Assembly (NCBI GenBank): GCA_027297005.1
Contig: JAPUIN010000042.1
Coordinates: 1-8,590, forward strand
DNA length: 8,590 nt
Source of the DNA: Acidobacteriota bacterium
Lineage (GTDB): Bacteria > Acidobacteriota > Polarisedimenticolia > Gp22-AA2
Reading direction: 5' to 3'
Shown here: positions 7,069-8,590 of the stretch, piece after piece
Layout: every line of letters begins with the position of its first letter
How positions within the stretch are numbered: position 1 is the stretch's first letter
Made by a program: the position numbers and the translations under genes
Notes under the pieces: generated by a model
What the model saw: the letters and a program-made list of their open reading frames with translations, nothing else
The model's database searches: none
Told to the model about the DNA's origin: nothing

Positions 7069-7482
7069 TCAGAACTCCGGACCGGTCGACTCCCAGTTCC
7101 CGCCCAGTACGCAGCGCAGCAACGTCGACGCGGCGCCGTGCGCCACACGCCCCACCATTGCGACACGGCGGACCGTCGCCGCGAAGGAACGACCGCCCCG
7201 GCCGGCGAGCGAGATCCGCTCCCCTTTGCTCGCCGGCTGCCAGAACTCCACCCGCATCCCGCGGCCCCCGTCAACCCGGGCATCGCCGATGCTCAGGCGG
7301 ATACCGACACCGTGCTGACCTCCCTCATCGGCGGGGAGACCGGAACCGGTGTACGCGACGAGAGCAACGGAGCAATGCGGCACGTTCGCCCGCACGAACG
7401 CACCCAGGGCGAGAGGAGCGCCCAGCATCAATAAGGTTGTAAGAACGATGATACCGATGCGAACCATGTCGCGTCCTGTCAT
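7069..7482 (-). CDS. Small membrane-anchored or secreted protein of unknown function, first gene of ABC operon
   Basis: I do not recognise this 137-residue protein. It starts at the ATG 7480-7482, which has GGAGG (7488-7492) 5 bases upstream; a longer GTG frame from 7554 lacks support. Residues 8-30 form a hydrophobic segment (RIGIIVLTTLLMLGAPLALG) after a short charged N-terminus, so it is a signal anchor or signal peptide. The remainder (31-137) is a small, Gly/Arg/Val-rich domain with two cysteines (C37 and C124) and alternating hydrophobic strands such as IRLSI and MRVEFWQP, consistent with a beta-rich extracytoplasmic domain. It is the promoter-proximal gene, directly before the GntR gene (TGA-ATG). 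Being co-transcribed with an ABC exporter it may sense substrate, act as an accessory subunit or be an immunity-type protein. None of these is shown by the sequence. Confidence 0.72.
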   Translation of the reverse strand: MTGRDMVRIGIIVLTTLLMLGAPLALGAFVRANVPHCSVALVAYTGSGLPADEGGQHGVGIRLSIGDARVDGGRGMRVEFWQPASKGERISLAGRGGRSFAATVRRVAMVGRVAHGAASTLLRCVLGGNWESTGPEF

Positions 7483-7557
7483 ATCAACCTCCCCCTTGCC
7501 GTCGTCCGGAACCCGGCTCCACCTTCCCTGCCGTTCGGCCCCCTGGATCTCCACAGC

Positions 7558-7584
7558 AAGTGAATTATTTGACTAATACACATT
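7558..7584. promoter_or_regulatory. Putative GntR/YtrA operator 1 (over the transcription start)
   Basis: A 27-base site with AAGTGAAT at the left and TAATACACATT at the right. It shares the pattern AAGTGnAT-N8-TAATACAnATT with a second site 45 bases away (19 of 27 positions identical). It covers the predicted start of the operon. A perfect 8-base inverted repeat, AAGTGAAT (7558-7565) and ATTCACTT (7582-7589), begins within it and reaches the -10 box. Its half-sites resemble those reported for Bacillus YtrA (AGTGTA and TACACT). Confidence 0.6.
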
Positions 7585-7588
7585 CACT

Positions 7589-7617
7589 TTTATACGACGC
7601 CCAAGTGTATATGTCAA
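7589..7617 (-). promoter_or_regulatory. Sigma-70-type promoter of the small protein-GntR-ABC operon
   Basis: On the minus strand TTGACA (7612-7617) is followed by a 17-base spacer and TATAAA (7589-7594), a near-perfect match to the housekeeping consensus. Transcription would start near 7582, leaving a leader of about 100 bases before the ATG at 7482. Confidence 0.82.
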
Positions 7618-7629
7618 GTAATACAGATT
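7603..7629. promoter_or_regulatory. Putative GntR/YtrA operator 2 (over the -35 box)
   Basis: The second 27-base copy has AAGTGTAT at the left and TAATACAGATT at the right, with AGTGTA-N12-TACA as its core. It encloses the -35 box (7612-7617) of the operon promoter. Binding at both sites would block polymerase from both sides of the -10 box. Confidence 0.6.
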
Positions 7630-7680
7630 AAGAAATTCGACTACTTCTACAAAGTATTTAAATACAGCAAGTTACGGATT

Positions 7681-7707
7681 ATACGGAAGCCCTGTTCTCC
7701 TCCGTAT
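7681..7707. repeat. Inverted repeat ATACGGA-N13-TCCGTAT
   Basis: Perfect 7-base arms (7681-7687 and 7701-7707) with a 13-base spacer. It lies between the divergent transcription units and could be a regulator site distinct from the YtrA-type operators. There is no match to a family I know. Confidence 0.35.
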
Positions 7708-7733
7708 CGTCCCTTCGGATCGGTTTGGAGCTG

Positions 7734-7758
7734 CCTGTCCACGGAGGGGGTGGGCAGG
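7734..7758. repeat. Hairpin with a GGAGGGG loop
   Basis: CCTGTCCAC (7734-7742) pairs with GTGGGCAGG (7750-7758) over nine pairs, one of them G-U. The 7-base loop is purine-rich, GGAGGGG. It lies just upstream of the predicted helicase promoter and has no T-tract, so it is not an obvious terminator. Confidence 0.35.
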
Positions 7759-7764
7759 AGGGGC

Positions 7765-7793
7765 TCGACAATTTTGACCATCTGCCCTATGAT
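7765..7793 (+). promoter_or_regulatory. Putative promoter of the DEAD-box helicase gene
   Basis: TCGACA (7765-7770), a 17-base spacer and TATGAT (7788-7793) each match the sigma-70 consensus at five of six positions. Transcription would begin near 7800, giving a leader of about 205 bases. Confidence 0.5.
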
Positions 7794-7841
7794 GGCCGCG
7801 TAACAGAACCGCGAGCTGGCAGTCTTCACCTACCGGAGTCG

Positions 7842-7959
7842 ACCCGCTCAGGGGCGGGTTCCAGCCTGAACGGCTAGAACAAAACGTTCCCACAAGGTTC
7901 AATTTAAAAATACGGCTGCGGCCGAATGCCGTGGTCAGCCTGCGGCCCTCCGGCCGCGG
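7842..7959 (+). other. Structured 5' leader of the helicase mRNA (predicted hairpins)
   Basis: Three stems can be read directly: ACCCGC/GCGGGT (7842-7847 with 7854-7859); GTTCCAGCC/GGCTAGAAC (7858-7866 with 7872-7880, one mismatch, sharing two bases with the first stem, so the two compete); and GCGGCC-CTCC-GGCCGC (7942-7957). Long structured leaders are known from cold-shock RNA helicase genes such as csdA/deaD, so temperature or autoregulatory control is a reasonable inference. Confidence 0.4.
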
Positions 7960-8005
7960 TCATCACACGCCGTGCGCCATGCGCGCCGGCACTAAGGAGA
8001 TTCTG

Positions 8006-8590
8006 TTGCCATTCAACGAACTCGGTCTCGCGAGCGAGATCACGCGCGCAGTGTGCGAAAAGGGATACCGGACCCCGACACCCATTCAAAAGGGGACCAT
8101 CCCCGGCGTCCTCGCGGGGCGCGATCTGATCGGCTGCGCGCAGACCGGCACCGGCAAGACGGCCGCCTTCACGCTGCCGATCCTGCACCGCCTGCGCGCC
8201 GGATCACACGGCCGGCTGCGAGCACTGATCCTGACCCCGACACGCGAGCTCGCGCTCCAGATACGGGAATCGCTGCGGGCCTACGGCCGTCACGTGAGAT
8301 TGACCTCGACGGTCATCCATGGCGGCGTCGGCTACCAGCCGCAGGAGACGGCGCTGCGCCGCGGGGTCGACATCCTGGTCGCCACTCCCGGCCGCCTTCT
8401 CGACCACATCGGGCGCGGGAACATCAATTTCAAGAACCTGGAAGTGCTGGTCCTGGATGAAGCGGACCGCATGCTCGACATGGGATTCATCCGGGACGTG
8501 CGCCGCATCATCCGCGCGCTGCCGACCCGCCGCCAGACGCTTCTCTTCTCGGCCACGATGCCGGATGAGATCCGCCGCCTCTCCACGGAG
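8006..8590 (+). CDS. DEAD-box ATP-dependent RNA helicase, N-terminal part (3' end outside window)
   Basis: The frame runs from a TTG at 8006-8008 to the window edge, giving 195 residues of the first RecA-like domain. Motifs in order: the Q-motif region with YRTPTPIQ (about 21-28), motif I AQTGTGKT (45-52), Ia PTRELALQ, Ib TPGRLLDH, motif II DEAD and motif III SAT. The [12 protein letters not shown] stretch after motif II is typical of RhlE-type helicases. Such proteins unwind short RNA duplexes with ATP in ribosome assembly or mRNA decay. AAGGAG (7994-7999) lies 6 bases before the TTG, and the product begins MPFNELGL as RhlE proteins do. An in-frame ATG at 7979 would add nine residues but has no ribosome binding site. 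The C-terminal RecA domain is outside the window. Confidence 0.95.
   Translation, partial: MPFNELGLASEITRAVCEKGYRTPTPIQKGTIPGVLAGRDLIGCAQTGTGKTAAFTLPILHRLRAGSHGRLRALILTPTRELALQIRESLRAYGRHVRLTSTVIHGGVGYQPQETALRRGVDILVATPGRLLDHIGRGNINFKNLEVLVLDEADRMLDMGFIRDVRRIIRALPTRRQTLLFSATMPDEIRRLSTE

Larger units (their letters stand above)
7618..8005. other. Divergent control region without a gene
   Basis: No convincing gene lies here; the short open frames have no Shine-Dalgarno sequence or family likeness. The left part (to about 7685) is AT-rich, unlike the flanks, and holds the 12-base palindrome GTATTTAAATAC (7654-7665), a possible upstream element of the operon promoter. The right part holds a promoter for the helicase and a leader with several hairpins. 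Confidence 0.6.

Noticed and set aside
7678..7683. A perfect TATAAT on the minus strand
   Set aside because: No acceptable -35 box lies 16-18 bases upstream and there is no extended -10, whereas the promoter at 7589-7617 is near consensus.
7841..7900. A tRNA-like pattern with GGGTTCCAGCC and GGTTCAA pieces
   Set aside because: No cloverleaf with an acceptor stem, anticodon arm or proper T-arm can be drawn; the stems fit simple leader hairpins.
7647..7902. Two short minus-strand open frames in the divergent region
   Set aside because: No ribosome binding site, no recognisable domain, and composition unlike the coding genes around them.
7904..8188. A 94-codon minus-strand frame over the helicase start
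   Set aside because: It is antisense to a helicase with all motifs intact and has no supporting signals of its own.

Overview
The window is a high-GC (by eye above 60%) bacterial stretch with eight protein-coding genes or gene fragments. Shine-Dalgarno sequences of the AAGGAG/GGAGG type precede almost every start. No tRNA, rRNA, CRISPR array, transposase or integrase is visible. The mix of genes is a fatty-acid acyl-CoA dehydrogenase, a PuuD-like membrane protein, a YtrA-type GntR/ABC operon, an EstB-like esterase, a PAP2 phosphatase and a DEAD-box helicase. This suggests a free-living, high-GC environmental bacterium. Acidobacteriota or a candidate phylum such as Eisenbacteria is a guess; the sequence does not prove it.

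Layout. (1) Positions 2-505 (+) hold the C-terminal part of an acyl-CoA dehydrogenase cut by the window edge. (2) Positions 516-2562 (-) hold an EstB-like carboxylesterase overlapped by 4 bases (GTGA) with a PAP2 phosphatase, followed by a stand-alone C-terminal domain of an EF-G/Tet(M)-like translation GTPase with its own ribosome binding site. (3) Positions 2634-3552 (-) hold a PuuD-like integral membrane protein without the cytochrome c domain, ending in a clear intrinsic terminator. (4) Positions 3789-7617 (-) hold a compact four-gene operon: a small membrane-anchored protein of unknown function, a YtrA-type GntR regulator, an ABC ATPase and a 642-residue ABC-2-type permease. Stops and starts abut or overlap (TGA-ATG, ATGA, ATGA). 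(5) Positions 7618-8005 are a non-coding divergent control region. (6) Positions 8006-8590 (+) are the N-terminal part of a DEAD-box RNA helicase, cut by the window edge.

The most interesting part is the control region of the four-gene operon. A near-consensus sigma-70 promoter (TTGACA-N17-TATAAA, minus strand) is flanked by two 27-base direct repeats exactly 45 bases apart. Their common pattern is AAGTGnAT-N8-TAATACAnATT. One repeat covers the -35 box and the other the transcription start. The half-sites resemble those reported for Bacillus YtrA (AGTGTA/TACACT), so they are probably the operators of the GntR protein encoded in the same operon. The inferred system is an autorepressed, inducible ABC system for cell-envelope stress or export, whose first gene is an unrecognised secreted or anchored small protein. 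A second candidate novelty is the orphan EF-G/Tet(M) domain V at 516-854.
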